From contig NZ_SJPG01000001.1 of NCBI RefSeq assembly GCF_007859715.1, positions 5,684,527 through 5,748,526 on the forward strand: a DNA stretch of 64,000 nt, given 5' to 3'. Under the pieces are notes generated by a model. That model was not told the DNA's origin and did no database searches. It was given only the letters and a program-made list of their open reading frames with translations. This document shows positions 9,195-18,205 of the stretch, one piece after another (positions within the stretch are counted from its first letter, which is position 1; each line of letters starts with the position of its first letter). The DNA comes from Rubinisphaera italica (GTDB lineage Bacteria; Planctomycetota; Planctomycetia; Planctomycetales; Planctomycetaceae). A program made the position numbers and the translations under genes.

Positions 9195-10283
9195 ATGAGA
9201 ATCTCTTACGGCATCATTTTTCTGGTGGTCTGTTCCTGGAGTTTGACAGGCTGTACTGCTGCAAAAAATTATCAGGCAGAAAATCTCCCTGCACATTTGC
9301 AGGCTCCCAGAAATGAAAACGCACAGACACTGGATTTGACAAAATTAGCAACCGCAACAACAACGCAGGATTTGATTGGTAGCGGCGACGTGATTGAGGT
9401 GTCGATCTCTGCGGGCCTCTCTGCGACAGACACCGCAACATTTCCTGTTCGTGTCAGTGAAAATGGCACTGCCTTATTGCCAATTGTGGGAACTGTCAGT
9501 CTGAAAGAAATGGATCTGGAAGAAGCTGAGGCTGTGATTTCAGGAGCTTGTATTGAAAAAGGGTTGTACAAATCGCCGCATGTCACTGTCACAATGAAAC
9601 GTCCTAAAGTCCATATAATTACAGTGTTAGGGGCAGTTGAGGAACCGGCGACTTATGAACTTCGCGCGGGTCAGTCGGATGTGCTCCAGGCGATTGTCGC
9701 TGCTGGGGGGCTCTCCGAAGATGCAGGCGTTTTTGTCCAGGTCCGGCATCCCGGTTATCGTAATCAAGCGAGTGAACCACAAGATTTGATTGCTTCACTT
9801 GAAAGCGGTTCAGATATTCAGCAGGTCGGACAGGAAACCATCGTACAACCGATTGGTCATCAAACCGTCCGGATTGATCTGGCCTCAGCGGCGACTCAAA
9901 AACCGGAATCCTTGCGATTGCCAGATGGAGGAATCGTGATGGTTGAACGGCGAGATCCCAAGCCGATTCATGTATTGGGACTTGTTAAAAAACCAGATCG
10001 CTATGAATTCCCAGTTGCTGAAGATCTACGTCTACTCGATGCCATTGCACTCGCTTCCGGCACGAACAATCCGCTGGCAGACAAGGTTTATATCATTCGC
10101 AATACACCAGAATCTGAAGAGCCCACATTAATTGAAGCCAGTATCAAAAAGGCAAAACGGAATGGTCGGGCCGACCTGCGTTTGGCACCAGGAGATATTG
10201 TGAGTATTGAGCAAACCCCAACCACATCCGTTTATGAAGCTGTCCGTTTGATTGGATTCGGCGTGAGCGGACGAGCGTTCTAG
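9195..10283 (+). CDS. Wza-like polysaccharide export lipoprotein
   Basis: Outer membrane polysaccharide export protein of 362 aa. I chose the ATG at 9195 because it gives a canonical lipoprotein signal peptide with lipobox L-T-G-C at Cys20; the frame also opens at 9078 but that would bury the signal. A Poly_export domain follows (G-S-G-D-V-I-E-V-S-I near residues 60-70). Two SLBB-type beta-grasp segments follow, the first starting near V-H-I-I-T-V-L-G-A-V and the second near I-H-V-L-G-L-V. In characterised systems this family forms the outer membrane channel for exopolysaccharide and contacts the Wzc co-polymerase, whose gene is next on the same strand. Only part of the secretion machinery is encoded nearby. 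Confidence 0.88.
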   Translation: MRISYGIIFLVVCSWSLTGCTAAKNYQAENLPAHLQAPRNENAQTLDLTKLATATTTQDLIGSGDVIEVSISAGLSATDTATFPVRVSENGTALLPIVGTVSLKEMDLEEAEAVISGACIEKGLYKSPHVTVTMKRPKVHIITVLGAVEEPATYELRAGQSDVLQAIVAAGGLSEDAGVFVQVRHPGYRNQASEPQDLIASLESGSDIQQVGQETIVQPIGHQTVRIDLASAATQKPESLRLPDGGIVMVERRDPKPIHVLGLVKKPDRYEFPVAEDLRLLDAIALASGTNNPLADKVYIIRNTPESEEPTLIEASIKKAKRNGRADLRLAPGDIVSIEQTPTTSVYEAVRLIGFGVSGRAF

Positions 10284-10671
10284 AGCATTTTCATTATATA
10301 CCGCAGCATCGGATAGGAAAATACAGCGTTTTACTGTTTTTAAAGGTCCATTTGCCTGCAGTAACCATTTAAAAATGGTCTAGTGGATTGTTCCGATTAA
10401 CACTTCGCGTAGCACCTTAATATTTAATTGGAACAGAGCACCAGGGCATTTCGTTCTTCCACTTGCGGTCGGATGAGCGCTCAATTTAATACTCTGCCAT
10501 TTCCGACTGGAGCGAGTTCAGTTTATTGATGTCCATGAGACTCCATAAGCCTAATACCTTGATAGAAGTGTAACAATTGATTCAACGGATCTTATTTATT
10601 GACCTCAGATAACAATGTCATGCCAGTTTGTGAGCTGAAGAGCTTGATGTTGGTAATTTGGGAATTGAACT
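10284..10671. other. Intergenic region within the polysaccharide locus
   Basis: No gene is visible in these 388 bases. It contains a short palindrome ACCATTT-AA-AAATGGT at 10364-10379 and a larger inverted pair, GTTCCGATTA and TAATTGGAAC, around 10388-10436. Either could be a processing or termination signal after the Wza-like gene. The length suggests the BY-kinase gene has its own promoter. Confidence 0.4.
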
Positions 10672-13002
10672 ATGCCTGCACCTGAGAATTACGATCCACA
10701 AATGAATATCCAACTTCAGGATAATCATAATCCTTTACAGACAATTCTCCGCTTTTTGCAATCGTTGCTGAGAAGAAAATGGACCGTTATGGCGTGGCTG
10801 ACGTTCACGGTCAGTCTTGGAATGACTTATTTTGCCTTGGCACCGCGGAAATACGAATCAAGTGCGGAATTATTGGTTTTGCATACTGGTGATGGAAATG
10901 TCGATCAAACTCAGCAAAGTCAACGAACCCTCCAGGACTATCTGCCGACATACACAAAAGTTCTTGCCAGCGATGAAGTTCTTAAAGGAGCCTTGGTCCG
11001 GCTGCCAGACACCGCAAGAACTAAATTCATCGGAATGACGAAACATCAGGCGATCGAAAAGCTTCGCTCAAGCCTGACCGTCAATACTGCCCGGCAAACC
11101 AATCTGCTGGAGGTGAAATACTGTTCAGAATCGCCTGAAGAATCTTCAATGATCGTCACGGAAATTCTGAATTCCTACTTTAAATTCATGCATGAAATGC
11201 ACGAAAGCAGTTCGGGGCAAATGCTGGATACGCTAACAAAAGAACGAGATAACATTCAAAATCAGATCTTAGTGAAGCAATCCGAACTTCTGGATCTTCA
11301 AAGAGAATCCGATTCTTTGATTGGCACTGGTGATAATGTCATGAGTGTTGTTAATGAGCGAGTTATTGAATTGAATCATGCGTTAGCAAAAGCACAGCAG
11401 GAATCGATTCAGGCCCGTTCCTACTATACTGCTGTTGAACAGGCGGTTCGCAATGGAGAAAGTCTCCAGCAATTGATGAATCAGTCAAACCAGACGCTGG
11501 CGAATGAATTGATGAAATTGAGCGCCGGAGTCGACAGTCGCGACTCGTATGCCTATGCCCGCCTGCAACAACAATTGATTGAAGATGAAGCGTCCCTGCG
11601 AGATAAGCTCAATGGGAAATTGGGCCCGAATCATCCAGAAGTTCTGGAACTGCAAGAACGGGTTAAAGCTGCCCGAGACTGGATGAATGGACGTGGTCAG
11701 CAAGCCACTCAGGATTCCAAACAATTGACCCGCGACATGGGGCCCCAAATGCTGGAAATGGCCAAACAACGCTATCAACATGCCGTGACTCATGAACAGG
11801 ACATTTATCAACGGTTCATGCAGGAAAAGCAGTTGGCGTCCCAAATGAATCAACGACTGATGCTTCTACAACTGGCCGAGCGTGATTTGAGTCGATTGCA
11901 ATCCGATTACGACATGATGCGGGATCGAATTAACACAATCGATCTCAATAAGCAGTCCAGTTTGCGAACGCGAATCACAAAACATGCGGAACCGAATCGG
12001 ACTCCAGTCACTCCCAAGCTGACCAGTACGTTAATGCTAAGCATTCTAGCGGGATTATTCTTCGGTGCGACTACTGTCTTACTACTCGACTTGCTCGACG
12101 ACCGTTTCCATTCACCCGATGAACTCAAGCGAGAACTGGGAGCTCCCGTCATGGCGATGGTTCGCAGCCTGCCTTCATTGCCCCATACCCATGGTCTGGA
12201 ATCAATCTTCACCTATACAAAGCCTAATAGTGTCGAAACGGAAGCGTTCCGCACTTTGCGAACATCGATTGAGTTTGCTTGCGAAAATCATCAGCGCATC
12301 AGTATTACCAGCACTCAGCCTAGCGATGGAAAAACCACGGTCATTTCAAATACAGCTGTCGCATTTGCTCAAGCCGGCAAGAAAACGCTGATCATCGATG
12401 GAGATATGCGGCGTCCTGGATTGACAGCAGTCTTTGCATTGAAAGGACAGGCCGGGCTCTCAACCATTCTCAGAGACACCGCTACGATTGAAGAATCGGC
12501 ATCAAAATATATCACAAAAACGCGACTCGAAAATCTCGATGTGATCTCAGCAGGGCCACGTCCCAGCAATCCTGTGGAATTGCTAACGAGCGAACGTTTC
12601 GAAGAATTAATAGGCTGGGCAGAGGGGGTGTACGACCAGATCCTGATCGACGCCCCACCTTCGCTGGCTGTGACAGATCCGGCGATTATTGGCCGATTGG
12701 TCGATGGTATTATTCTCACCGTCCGGCCGGATCGAAATAAACGTCGCATGATCCTTCGAGCTGCTGAGTCCGTCACTTCTCTGGGAGGAACTCTTCTAGG
12801 AGTGGTTGTTAATGGGTTGAGTGACAGCAGAGGTGAATACGGCTATGGCTACGGTTATGGATATGGCGAAGGCTATGGAGAAGGTCATGATGATCCCGCC
12901 TATGAAGGGGAAGAGGAAGCAATCCCCATATCCAATAACAATAGTCAACGACCTCGAAAACGATTTTCACGAGATCAGTCATCCGATCGTTACGCTGCAT
13001 AA
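10672..13002 (+). CDS. Wzc-like polysaccharide co-polymerase with BY-kinase
   Basis: Inner membrane protein of 776 aa that sets polysaccharide chain length and autophosphorylates on tyrosine. A Wzz domain starts with TM1 (about 37-56), followed by a long coiled-coil periplasmic region (about 180-440) and TM2 (about 450-472). The cytoplasmic BY-kinase domain has Walker A T-Q-P-S-D-G-K-T-T (about 548-556), Walker A' I-I-D-G-D-M-R-R-P (about 573-581) and Walker B I-L-I-D-A-P-P-S (about 656-663). The C-terminal tail near 722-735 is an alternating G-Y-G-Y cluster with at least six tyrosines, the expected phosphorylation site. The last ~40 residues are acidic then basic. It lies between the Wza-like and Wzy-like genes. 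Confidence 0.92.
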   Translation: MPAPENYDPQMNIQLQDNHNPLQTILRFLQSLLRRKWTVMAWLTFTVSLGMTYFALAPRKYESSAELLVLHTGDGNVDQTQQSQRTLQDYLPTYTKVLASDEVLKGALVRLPDTARTKFIGMTKHQAIEKLRSSLTVNTARQTNLLEVKYCSESPEESSMIVTEILNSYFKFMHEMHESSSGQMLDTLTKERDNIQNQILVKQSELLDLQRESDSLIGTGDNVMSVVNERVIELNHALAKAQQESIQARSYYTAVEQAVRNGESLQQLMNQSNQTLANELMKLSAGVDSRDSYAYARLQQQLIEDEASLRDKLNGKLGPNHPEVLELQERVKAARDWMNGRGQQATQDSKQLTRDMGPQMLEMAKQRYQHAVTHEQDIYQRFMQEKQLASQMNQRLMLLQLAERDLSRLQSDYDMMRDRINTIDLNKQSSLRTRITKHAEPNRTPVTPKLTSTLMLSILAGLFFGATTVLLLDLLDDRFHSPDELKRELGAPVMAMVRSLPSLPHTHGLESIFTYTKPNSVETEAFRTLRTSIEFACENHQRISITSTQPSDGKTTVISNTAVAFAQAGKKTLIIDGDMRRPGLTAVFALKGQAGLSTILRDTATIEESASKYITKTRLENLDVISAGPRPSNPVELLTSERFEELIGWAEGVYDQILIDAPPSLAVTDPAIIGRLVDGIILTVRPDRNKRRMILRAAESVTSLGGTLLGVVVNGLSDSRGEYGYGYGYGYGEGYGEGHDDPAYEGEEEAIPISNNNSQRPRKRFSRDQSSDRYAA

Positions 13003-13097
13003 AAAGCGATTTACGATCTGATTTTTATGTTTTAAGTCATTAAAGGAATACTCTCTTTGAGATCGCGAAGATCTCATCGCTGGAAAGTGGGCTGAAG

Positions 13098-15794
13098 GTG
13101 AGTTTCAATACATCATTCGACAGACCTGTCGGCAAGAAGCGATCTCGCCGTCATTCTTTGCGTGGCTCTTCACATCGCTCCTCACATATTAACTCTACAG
13201 ATCCCCATGAAAAGACGAACCTGCTTCTGAAAATATTCGACATCTCGCTGTATGTTGGTCTATTGGCAGTACTATTGGCTTTCGCAGGACGAACTCCTGT
13301 TGGACATCTCATTTTGTTGTTTGCTACGGGAGTCACAATGACTCTCTGGCTTGTTCATCGAGCCACTCAGCCGACTTTACCTTGGAAATGGACGGGGTTT
13401 GAATTCCTGCTGCTTTGCGTGATTGGTATGGTGACATTTCAACTCACGCCACTTTCTACAGAAACTCTTCAGGCGGTCTCACCTGCAGTTGAACGATTTT
13501 TGCTCGCCGATTTGTATCCGGAACTAATCGGAACAGAGCCTCGATTCTCATGGAATAAAATTTCGTTGGCTCCCGTGGAAACTCGCCTGACTTTTGTGCC
13601 AATACTTTGTGTGCTTTTGTTGTTCCTCTTGATGGTGCAGCGATTCCAGCATCGCAAACATGCCCGTTCTGTAATGCTTGTCATATCTCTGGGAATGGCT
13701 GCATATGCTCTTTTTGGAACTTTGCAATACCTGCTTGGAAATGGAAAGTTTTTTGGGCTGATCACTCACCCCTTTACAAACACTTTTACAGGGTCAAAGG
13801 GGTCCTTTACGAATTCAAATCATTTCGCTGGATTTCTGGCACTTGCGTTAGGCCCACTGCTGGCCTGGACGATTACCAGCGACGCTCATTCGAAAACTTC
13901 CCGATCTCATCGACGGGAATGGAATTCGAATATGCGAATTGCTTTTGGGGGAGTCGCTTCGATTTTATTGTTGATTGGAATCGTCCTAAGTGGCTCGCGA
14001 GGAGGACTGATTTTAGCCACTGTTTCGCTTGTCATCACGATGTCATTGACAATGATTCGTCGTGCCGCTGATGCTCGCTTACCAATTATTTTTGCCGTTT
14101 TCGGGATAATTGGATTAGGAGCAATTTCATTGATTGGAGATCGGGTACTGGACGTCAATGCTCAGGAACTTGTCTCTGCGGACATCGAAAAAATGGATCG
14201 TGGAAATGCTCGTGGAATTATCTGGGAATCTAATCTGGCCGCCCAAAAAGAATTTCGCTGGTTCGGGACCGGACTGGGAACGCACAGGCATGTCATCCCT
14301 GCTTATCACGAAGAAAAAGTTTCGAGACGGATTTACACACACGCAGAAAACAGCTACTTACAAATAGGAACAGAGAACGGAGTTGTCGGTTGGATCCTTC
14401 TGACCCTGGCGATTCTACTTGTGATAATCAAATTAATGAAAGCTGCGTTTTCAAGCAACGTTTCAAAAACAGAACTCCCATTCATTATTGGATCCATGGC
14501 AAGTTTTGGCGTGTTTTTGTGTCATGGTACTTATGATTTTGCGTGGTATGCACCAGCCTACATGCTCGTCCTGGCACTGTATCTGGCCTATGTGTTCTCA
14601 ATTCAAACCACTCATCCCGAGGCGGAGAAACAATATTCCAGAAAAACATTCAGTTCCCTGATTATGGCAGGTGGTTTAATTGCATTCCTGACGTTCGGAT
14701 ACGACGCCGTCGGTCCAGCTGCACTGGCAGAACCTGCAACGATGAGATATCTCTGCTACACAGCTCAGACGAAGCATGTCGATAACGTCGATGATGAAAT
14801 GGCGATATTAAAGATTCGCGTCAGTGAATTGCGTAAATCGTTGCAGATTAATCCTGACGATATCGAAAATCAGATTAGCATGGCGAAATGCCTGCGGCGA
14901 GCTTTTGAGCTTCAGGATCTGCATCATCTCTACCCGATGCCCCTTGCTCAGGTACGAGCCGCCGTTTACTCGGGGGGATTTCAGGATTCTAAACAATTGA
15001 CAAGCTGGCTGGAAAACAAAGCAGTCATGCAACAAGCCTTGCCGTTGATTAACACCTGTCTTCAGCACGCCAGACTTGCGAGCCTGCTCTGTCCGTTGCG
15101 ATCAGATCCCCTACTGATTCAGGCGGAATATTGCTTTACGAATTCACCGGATTCTGAGCAGGTCGATTACTATTTTGCCAGAAGCGAACGTGCTGAACCC
15201 CAGAGTATGGATGTTGCATTCGACCGAGGTTATATGGCCTGGAATCGTGGGGATATTGAAAAGGCATTCCAGGAATGGCAGCCCGTATTTAATGACAAGG
15301 ATCCGAACCAGTCGCGAATTTTATCCATTATAGCTCCTGTCCTTTCCCCAACAGATTTGATCAATACGATTCATCCTACGTTAGAGACGTTGAATACGAT
15401 CACGATGGTCTATCAGAAACTTGGAGAAGAGCAATATGCTCAAGCTGCAATTGCTTTGGCCAATGCGACAACAAAAGCGATCCCGGAATTGCCCGCCTCC
15501 GAACGGCTCGATTATGTCAATATTGCATTCATTCGACTTCGTTCTGCGAAAGTTAAGCCTGAAACAATTGCATTCATCAATCAATCTGCCGAATATTTCG
15601 AATCCTCGGTTCCAATGCGCAGACAGTTTGCTCAATGGCTGGTCAGTCAAAAAGAATTCGCATTGGCAGAACCTCATCTGGAATACTGCATCTCTCGATC
15701 CCCCGGAGATGTTCAGGCGAAAGAGTGGTTGCAGAAGTCGCAAAAGGCAATGGATCAAATCGCTCGGCAATCTTCAATGAGACTCTATCGTTGA
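13098..15794 (+). CDS. O-antigen ligase / Wzy-like polymerase with helical-repeat tail
   Basis: Large membrane protein of 898 aa. The first ~70 residues are basic and cytoplasmic-looking. About ten hydrophobic helices then occupy residues ~50-540, including the G-S-R-G-G-L motif (about 299-304) and the W-x-G-x-G-x-x-x-H type segment F-G-T-G-L-G-T-H typical of Wzy_C/O-antigen ligase proteins. From about residue 560 to the end is a soluble, helix-rich region that resembles degenerate tetratricopeptide repeats. In related systems such proteins polymerise or ligate lipid-linked sugar repeats on the periplasmic side. The start is GTG at 13098, preceded by GCTGAAG; the first ATG is further in. It follows the BY-kinase gene by 95 bases and is likely co-transcribed with it. 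Confidence 0.82.
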   Translation: MSFNTSFDRPVGKKRSRRHSLRGSSHRSSHINSTDPHEKTNLLLKIFDISLYVGLLAVLLAFAGRTPVGHLILLFATGVTMTLWLVHRATQPTLPWKWTGFEFLLLCVIGMVTFQLTPLSTETLQAVSPAVERFLLADLYPELIGTEPRFSWNKISLAPVETRLTFVPILCVLLLFLLMVQRFQHRKHARSVMLVISLGMAAYALFGTLQYLLGNGKFFGLITHPFTNTFTGSKGSFTNSNHFAGFLALALGPLLAWTITSDAHSKTSRSHRREWNSNMRIAFGGVASILLLIGIVLSGSRGGLILATVSLVITMSLTMIRRAADARLPIIFAVFGIIGLGAISLIGDRVLDVNAQELVSADIEKMDRGNARGIIWESNLAAQKEFRWFGTGLGTHRHVIPAYHEEKVSRRIYTHAENSYLQIGTENGVVGWILLTLAILLVIIKLMKAAFSSNVSKTELPFIIGSMASFGVFLCHGTYDFAWYAPAYMLVLALYLAYVFSIQTTHPEAEKQYSRKTFSSLIMAGGLIAFLTFGYDAVGPAALAEPATMRYLCYTAQTKHVDNVDDEMAILKIRVSELRKSLQINPDDIENQISMAKCLRRAFELQDLHHLYPMPLAQVRAAVYSGGFQDSKQLTSWLENKAVMQQALPLINTCLQHARLASLLCPLRSDPLLIQAEYCFTNSPDSEQVDYYFARSERAEPQSMDVAFDRGYMAWNRGDIEKAFQEWQPVFNDKDPNQSRILSIIAPVLSPTDLINTIHPTLETLNTITMVYQKLGEEQYAQAAIALANATTKAIPELPASERLDYVNIAFIRLRSAKVKPETIAFINQSAEYFESSVPMRRQFAQWLVSQKEFALAEPHLEYCISRSPGDVQAKEWLQKSQKAMDQIARQSSMRLYR

Positions 15795-15932
15795 CCGAAG
15801 GTTAATGTTCAGCTGGGTTTCAGTCGATCGAATATTTTCTTTCGCACCTTCACGATCCCCCTTCACAATCACTGAAGCGCCTGATTGGCTCAACGATTGC
15901 AGAGCCTTCTCAAGACGCATAATTCAATAAAA

Positions 15933-15957
15933 AAGACCCACCGTAAAAGTGGGTCTT
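15933..15957 (-). terminator. Intrinsic terminator of the 16009-16482 gene
   Basis: A perfect 9-bp stem AAGACCCAC/GTGGGTCTT with a 7-base loop. Read on the - strand it is followed by TTTTTTATT, a classical U-tract, about 50 bases after the stop codon. The + strand side has no U-tract, so it serves the - strand gene. Confidence 0.85.
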
Positions 15958-16008
15958 GAAGTGTTTCCGCTTTCAAATCTCGAAGGCATTTCGAGCAAGA
16001 TGCTCTAA

Positions 16009-16482
16009 TTAATCCAAGCCGAGGAGCTTTTCGATGCGAGGCCATACGGTCGTTCGGGCTTTTTCATAGGCACGATGATCAGTAATGTCCCGAGTTTCGG
16101 CAAATGTAGACAATTGCCGTGCTTCCTCCTGAAGCAGGTTATAAACCTGGATCGTATCGTCGATATAACGCTGGTCGTCTTTGTCTTCACAGTTTTCCTG
16201 GACGAGCAACAACTGTTTTTTCAGCGTGTCGATCATCCCGACCATTCCCGACATGATATCCTGAACCTGCTCGGTTTCGTACACATCATTGCCGAAAGCA
16301 TCGGCTGTTGCACCGATCGCAATATAGGTGGTATACATGTGAGCGGCTGACAGTCCACCGATTGCTGAAAGTCGACCGTCGTCTTTTGCCTGGGCAGAGC
16401 CTGGCAATGTCAATACTGCACCGATTGCCAGAACAGCTAAGGCCACGCGGTACCGAAGCCCATTGATCATGAAACACTTCAT
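16009..16482 (-). CDS. Small secreted protein, function unknown
   Basis: Protein of 157 aa. A signal peptide covers about residues 1-32, with L-P-G-S-A-Q-A as the cleavage region. The mature part is helical. It starts with an alanine/glycine-rich, weakly hydrophobic stretch (G-G-L-S-A-A-H-M-Y) and continues with an acidic segment containing C-E-D-K-D-D, ending with a tryptophan-containing amphipathic helix. I do not recognise a family. A single cysteine in the mature chain argues against a disulfide. It has a clear intrinsic terminator and appears monocistronic. It is the first of three small secreted proteins on the same strand, each with its own 3' signal or long gap. Confidence 0.75.
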   Translation of the reverse strand: MKCFMINGLRYRVALAVLAIGAVLTLPGSAQAKDDGRLSAIGGLSAAHMYTTYIAIGATADAFGNDVYETEQVQDIMSGMVGMIDTLKKQLLLVQENCEDKDDQRYIDDTIQVYNLLQEEARQLSTFAETRDITDHRAYEKARTTVWPRIEKLLGLD

Positions 16483-16578
16483 TGTTGAAATTCCTGTTCT
16501 ATTCGGATGATTTGCATGAACGCTGAAAGTCTTAGTCAGATACCTGAGACAATATCATGCCGAATTTGTTAAGTGGAA

Positions 16579-17064
16579 TCAATAGGTCAATTCAATAATT
16601 CGCCCTGGAATCAGCCGAACATACCGAACGGTCTCGGGAGCGGTCGGATCATCAGAGAATCGGAAGATCACTTTATAGATATGTGGGATACCGGGCAGAA
16701 GTGGTAGAGTTTCAAATCGCCACAGCCCATTTAGACGCGTGTCCTCATAGCCATCGACATCATCCTCTTCGCGATGCACATACATATTGACAACCCGCAC
16801 ACTTGTAGCATCGGGTACGATGATATCGATCATAGCGATCCGAGGATGTTTACTGGCTGGGATGTCCCGACTGGGTAAATAATAAGTGCGGCCCAATGTT
16901 CCCGGTGACGGAGCGGCTGTCATCCGATCAGGGCCAGCCGGCAATGGTGGCATCTGATAGTTGGATTGAGGATTGCGCTCGCAGGGACATTCTGCATTCG
17001 CCCACTGGGCCGTTGCCGATAGCGTAACGCCCAGTGCGATTAAGGAAGTGATTGAAGATTTCAT
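16579..17064 (-). CDS. Secreted TIGR03000-like protein
   Basis: Protein of 161 aa if started at the second ATG (17064), which has GGAA 6 bases upstream and gives a cleaner signal peptide (cleavage near W-A-N-A-E); an ATG at 17076 is also possible. The mature protein opens with C-P-C and a proline-rich linker, then a beta-rich domain. That domain fits the pattern of TIGR03000, a planctomycete domain: V-P-D-A-T-S-V-R-V, later L-W-R-F-E-T-L-P-L-L-P-G, then I-Y-K-V-I-F and a closing V-R-L-I-P-G-R-I-I-E-L. The function of that domain is unknown; it is thought to be extracytoplasmic. The match is by eye and could be a general Ig-like fold. Confidence 0.65.
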   Translation of the reverse strand: MKSSITSLIALGVTLSATAQWANAECPCERNPQSNYQMPPLPAGPDRMTAAPSPGTLGRTYYLPSRDIPASKHPRIAMIDIIVPDATSVRVVNMYVHREEDDVDGYEDTRLNGLWRFETLPLLPGIPHIYKVIFRFSDDPTAPETVRYVRLIPGRIIELTY

Positions 17065-17398
17065 CAGGAGTTCCATTCCGAATTCAGAGAGTGTTAGTTC
17101 GGCAGAGTCGCCATACCCTGCGATTTGAAATCACCCAGTCATCGAAGATTTCATCTCTCATCAATGCGACAGCTGAGCATCAGTGCTTCTGGACCTTGAC
17201 GGTCCTTGGTACTGCAAACTTATCACACTCCACAAACGTTGCTGGATATTCCTGGTGAAACCGCCACCATTTACAGACTATTTCTGAGAGTCCCACGCAA
17301 AGCTTGACTGAACTTCGCCCATTACCTGTTCAGGAATTTTTGCACAATCCTCACATCGAGACATGTGAATGGAGCTTGAGACCTTCTGCGCATAAAAA
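17065..17398. other. Intergenic region, no gene seen
   Basis: This stretch should carry the promoter of the TIGR03000-like gene on the - strand. No long frame has a ribosome site. I see no strong hairpin before the terminator that begins at 17399. Confidence 0.4.
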
Positions 17399-17426
17399 AA
17401 GCCGCACACTTTAATGTGTGCGGCTT
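17399..17426 (-). terminator. Intrinsic terminator of the PDZ gene
   Basis: A perfect 11-bp stem AAGCCGCACAC/GTGTGCGGCTT with a 6-base loop. On the - strand it runs into TTTTTTT, about 30 bases after the stop of the PDZ-domain gene. This is one of the clearest terminators in the window. Confidence 0.92.
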
Positions 17427-17457
17427 GCAGGACTCAGTCGCCCTTTATTGATACGTC

Positions 17458-17937
17458 CTAGTTCAGAGTCGATCGGTACTCAATTACAGGACGGTTGTTG
17501 TTGCCGTGCAGGTGAGCTTCCACAGTGAAGATCCCTCGACCATGGACATCTTTAACTCGCAAATCAATATGACGACCGGCTCGTCGCATCGCTCGTGTAT
17601 AGTCGCCATCATGGTGCAGGTGCTGACCGTCGATGCTGACAATAATATCGCCAGGTTCCAGGCCAATTTTCCAGGCTTCTGTTCCCCGGTTCACTTTGGT
17701 CACCACCATTCCCCGATAAGTCTGGTACCCGTAAAAACCCAGAGTTGGAATGTCGATGTGGCAATCATGATTGTTCTGATCAGGATTCACCAGATACATT
17801 TTTGTTTTGGGTTGGTAGTTTTGATTTTGCTGACCAGGATTGATCAGATACTTCTTGTTTTCTGCGTTGGCAGTGGCTGCTGATGCGACAACGATGATGG
17901 CGACAGCGAACAGTTTGGTTGAGTTGAAAATCGTCAT
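17458..17937 (-). CDS. Secreted PDZ-domain protein
   Basis: Protein of 159 aa. A signal peptide spans about residues 1-25 (cleavage near A-N-A-E). A short asparagine/glutamine-rich linker follows, with two similar units (Y-L-I-N-P-G-Q and Y-L-V-N-P-D-Q). A single PDZ domain occupies about residues 65-145, recognisable from G-M-V-V-T-K-V, then A-W-K-I-G-L-E-P-G-D-I-I-V-S-I-D-G. There is no protease domain, so it is a free-standing PDZ that may bind peptide C-termini or a partner in the periplasm. It is monocistronic with a strong terminator. Partner and role are unknown. Confidence 0.85.
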   Translation of the reverse strand: MTIFNSTKLFAVAIIVVASAATANAENKKYLINPGQQNQNYQPKTKMYLVNPDQNNHDCHIDIPTLGFYGYQTYRGMVVTKVNRGTEAWKIGLEPGDIIVSIDGQHLHHDGDYTRAMRRAGRHIDLRVKDVHGRGIFTVEAHLHGNNNRPVIEYRSTLN

Positions 17938-18205
17938 GGTTTTGTTCCTCGTTTTTATAAGTGTTTGGTTGGGTGATGGTTGTGTTACTGATGAGATGTA
18001 AGGCGTAATTCAGATGCAGGAGGGGACGTCAAAACTGGTAAAGAGTGCAATTATTTTGTAACAGCTACAAATTTCGGCTGGAAACAGGCCCAAATGACAA
18101 GGCTTTGAACTCGTGTTGAGTCGATTTCAGGTTCCTCGTTACAGTTCCCCCCTGCGCCCACCTTTCAGGTTTGCGTGGAAGGTCTGTTTTCAGGGAGCCG
18201 AGTTC

